26,257 nt of DNA from NCBI GenBank assembly GCA_946886425.1, contig CAMPIP010000009.1:1-26257 (forward strand), written 5' to 3'. Every line of letters begins with the position of its first letter. The first letter of the stretch is position 1. The position numbers were made by a program, and so were the translations under genes. Under the pieces are notes generated by a model that was given only the letters and a program-made list of their open reading frames with translations, had not been told where the DNA came from and made no database searches. Below, in pieces: positions 24,609 to 26,257 of the stretch. This DNA comes from an uncultured Actinomycetes bacterium. Lineage in GTDB: Bacteria > Actinomycetota > Thermoleophilia > Solirubrobacterales > 70-9.

Positions 24609-25181
24609 ATGCCCTCCAAGGTCTTCGTCATCACCGGTCCCTCAGGGGTCGGCAAGGGAACCCTGATCAAGGCCCTGCTGGCCAGCTGCCCGAGCCTCGA
24701 GCTCTCGATCTCGGCAACGACCCGACAGCCCCGCGAGGGCGAGGCCGACGGGCGCGACTACTACTTCCTCAGCGCCGAGGAGTTCGAGCGGCGCAAGAAC
24801 GAGCGCGACTTCCTCGAGTTCGCGACCTACAGCGGCAACCACTACGGGACGCTGCGCTCGGAGGTCGACCGGCGGCTGGGGGAGGGGCGCTCAGTGGTCC
24901 TGGAGATCGAGGTGCAGGGGGCCCAGCAGGTGCGGGCCGCGAAACCGGACTCGATCCAGATCTTCATCGCCCCGCCGGATCCGGACGTCCTCCGCGACCG
25001 CCTCGCCGGCCGCGGCACCGACTCCGCCGACGCGATCGACCGGCGCCTGGAGACGGCCGAAATCGAGCTGGCCTCGCAGGGTGACTTCGACTACCGGGTC
25101 GTCAACGACGACCTGGCGACGGCCAGCGAGGAGCTGGTCGGGATCGTGCGCAGGGAGCTCGGCGAGGTGCCGCCGAGTTGA
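24609..25181 (+). CDS. gmk: Guanylate kinase
   Basis: 190 residues. It phosphorylates GMP to GDP with ATP. The P-loop GPSGVGKGTL starts near residue 9; the GMP-binding region SATTRQPREGEADGRDYYFLS and EFATYSGNHYGT follows, then VLEIEVQGAQQVR and the lid RLAGRGTDSADAIDRRL. The length is normal. ATG 24609 is chosen because the family begins right there (KVFVITGPSG); the frame is open upstream only across the mihF end. It lies 32 nt after mihF and is probably cotranscribed. Confidence 0.96.
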   Translation: MPSKVFVITGPSGVGKGTLIKALLASCPSLELSISATTRQPREGEADGRDYYFLSAEEFERRKNERDFLEFATYSGNHYGTLRSEVDRRLGEGRSVVLEIEVQGAQQVRAAKPDSIQIFIAPPDPDVLRDRLAGRGTDSADAIDRRLETAEIELASQGDFDYRVVNDDLATASEELVGIVRRELGEVPPS

Positions 25182-25186
25182 TCATC

Positions 25187-25192
25187 TAGACT
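25187..25192 (+). promoter_or_regulatory. -10-like box for rpoZ
   Basis: TAGACT lies 10 nt before the rpoZ ATG in a 21-nt gap with no Shine-Dalgarno. A leaderless rpoZ transcript is likely. No -35 recognised. Confidence 0.35.
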
Positions 25193-25202
25193 GCGCCGTC
25201 GA

Positions 25203-25436
25203 ATGATCAAACCACGCGTAGACAAGCTGCTGGACCACACCGATTCCCACTACGCCGCGGTCGTCGTATCGGCGAAGCGCGCGCGTCAGATCAACAGCTA
25301 CTTCCACAACCTCGGAGAGGGCGGCTTCGGCGAGTACCCACCGCCGATGGTCGAGACCAACGCCGAGAGGAACTACCTCTCGATGGCGTTCGAAGAGCTC
25401 GCCGAGGGCAAGCTCAAGTACGAGTACCGCGCCTAG
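25203..25436 (+). CDS. rpoZ: RNA polymerase omega subunit
   Basis: 77 residues. Omega helps fold and hold the beta' subunit of RNA polymerase. The conserved N-terminal part includes HYAAVVVSAKRARQINSYF, followed by a short GEGGFGEYPPPMVE stretch; the C-terminus has NYLSMAFEELAEGKLKYEY, typical of actinobacterial omega. Its place between gmk and coaBC is the standard one. The start is ATG 25203, just after a -10-like TAGACT. It ends 33 nt before coaBC. Confidence 0.93.
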   Translation: MIKPRVDKLLDHTDSHYAAVVVSAKRARQINSYFHNLGEGGFGEYPPPMVETNAERNYLSMAFEELAEGKLKYEYRA

Positions 25437-25469
25437 CCCGTTCCGGGCAGGCGCCCGAGGGAGCGCGAG

Positions 25470-26257
25470 ATGGCCAGAATCCTGCTCGGCGTAAGCGGTG
25501 GGATCGCCGCCTACAAGGCGCTGGAGCTGGCCCGCCTCGCCACCCTCGCCGGCCACGGCGTGCGGGTGTTGATGACCGAGACGGCGACGCGGTTCGTCGG
25601 CCCGGCCTCCTTCGAGGGCATCGTCGGCGCCCCCGTTCTGACCTCCGAGTTCGAGCGCGACCCGATGCGGGGCGGCTTCCCGGGCGAGGGCCAGCCGGCC
25701 CATGACCCGATCGGCCACCTCGAGCTGGCCGCCAACTGCGACGCCTACCTGGTCGCGCCGGCCTCGGCCAACACCGTCGCCAAGCTGGCGGCGGGGATCG
25801 CCGACTCGATGCTGACCACCTCGTTCCTCGCCTGCGCGGCGCCCCGCCTGGTGGCGCCGGCGATGAACGACCGCATGTACGGCGACGCCGCCACCCAGGG
25901 CAACCTGGCGACGCTGCGTGAGCGCGGGGTCGAGGTGATCGAGCCCGACGAGGGCAAGCTCGCCTCGCGCGGCGAGCACGGCCGCGGCCGCCTGCCCGAC
26001 CCCGAGCGCCTGCTCGCGCGGGTCGAGGCCGCCCTGCCCGGCGGTCAGCGCCCCTGGGACGGGCTCCGCGTCCTCGTCACCGCCGGCGGCACCCGCGAGC
26101 CGATCGATCCGGTCCGCTTCATCGGCAACCGTTCCAGCGGCCGGATGGGCATCGCCCTGGCCGCCGCCGCCGCCCGCCGCGGCGCCGACGTCACCCTGCT
26201 TGCCGCCAACGTCGCCCTGCCGGCCCCGGCCGGAGTCGAGCGCCTCGACGTGAGCAC
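25470..26257 (+). CDS. coaBC: CoaBC: phosphopantothenoylcysteine synthetase/decarboxylase (3' end beyond window)
   Basis: The frame is open from ATG 25470 to the window end, about 262 residues without a stop. CoaC is N-terminal: [20 protein letters not shown], His in IGHLELA, the FMN/active-site motif [13 protein letters not shown] (from residue 97), and [10 protein letters not shown] linker leads to the start of CoaB (about 195 on) with [20 protein letters not shown] and SGRMG. The enzyme makes 4'-phosphopantetheine for coenzyme A. GAGGGAG lies 9 nt before the ATG. The C-terminal CoaB part lies outside the window. Confidence 0.94.
   Translation, partial: MARILLGVSGGIAAYKALELARLATLAGHGVRVLMTETATRFVGPASFEGIVGAPVLTSEFERDPMRGGFPGEGQPAHDPIGHLELAANCDAYLVAPASANTVAKLAAGIADSMLTTSFLACAAPRLVAPAMNDRMYGDAATQGNLATLRERGVEVIEPDEGKLASRGEHGRGRLPDPERLLARVEAALPGGQRPWDGLRVLVTAGGTREPIDPVRFIGNRSSGRMGIALAAAAARRGADVTLLAANVALPAPAGVERLDVS

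Overview
The window is high-GC, densely packed chromosomal DNA from an actinobacterium. Marker evidence is an actinobacterial integration host factor (mihF) followed by gmk, rpoZ and coaBC, a PyrR-led pyrimidine operon with a PyrR-binding RNA hairpin, and a CysO-like sulfur carrier. Together these suggest a deep-branching actinobacterial lineage such as Thermoleophilia/Solirubrobacterales; that placement is inference. No transposase, rRNA, CRISPR array or prophage gene was seen.

Left part (1-8750): the tail of an unknown gene, a NarL-type two-component pair (histidine kinase and LuxR-type regulator), a convergent GreA-like factor with an altered coiled-coil tip, a large secreted protein of unknown function, a small cupin, and a minus-strand set: metallo-beta-lactamase hydrolase, phosphomannomutase/phosphoglucomutase, HIT-family nucleotide phosphorylase/hydrolase and CorA transporter. 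The first three of that set overlap by 4 nt at each junction.

Centre (8750-12400): the most interesting region. A SAM-I (S-box) riboswitch with a readable terminator/antiterminator switch precedes a threonine-synthase-like PLP enzyme, which overlaps by 1 nt a ubiquitin-like sulfur carrier ending in Gly-Gly and resembling mycobacterial CysO. SAM control plus a sulfur carrier suggests that this 'threonine synthase' may instead make homocysteine or cysteine from a protein thiocarboxylate. A 115-nt foldback with perfect 20-bp arms follows; its distal arm covers the probable start codon of a glucose-1-phosphate cytidylyltransferase-like gene, itself overlapping a CDP-glucose 4,6-dehydratase-like gene.

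Right-centre (12380-16990): a VapBC-type toxin-antitoxin pair behind a perfect 28-nt palindrome, an SRAP (YedK/HMCES) gene, a membrane-anchored protein with a very acidic tail, an alpha/beta hydrolase, a minus-strand tRNA-Arg(CCG) without encoded CCA, and RNase Z.

Right (16990-26257): pyrR-pyrB-pyrC-carA-carB, nearly all joined by 4-nt overlaps and headed by a PyrR hairpin that overlaps the pyrR ribosome-binding region. Then come mihF, gmk, rpoZ and a coaBC gene cut by the window end. pyrD and pyrF are not in the window. Several genes that begin transcription units have a TANNNT -10-like box 7-10 nt before the start codon and no Shine-Dalgarno sequence, which points to leaderless mRNAs.
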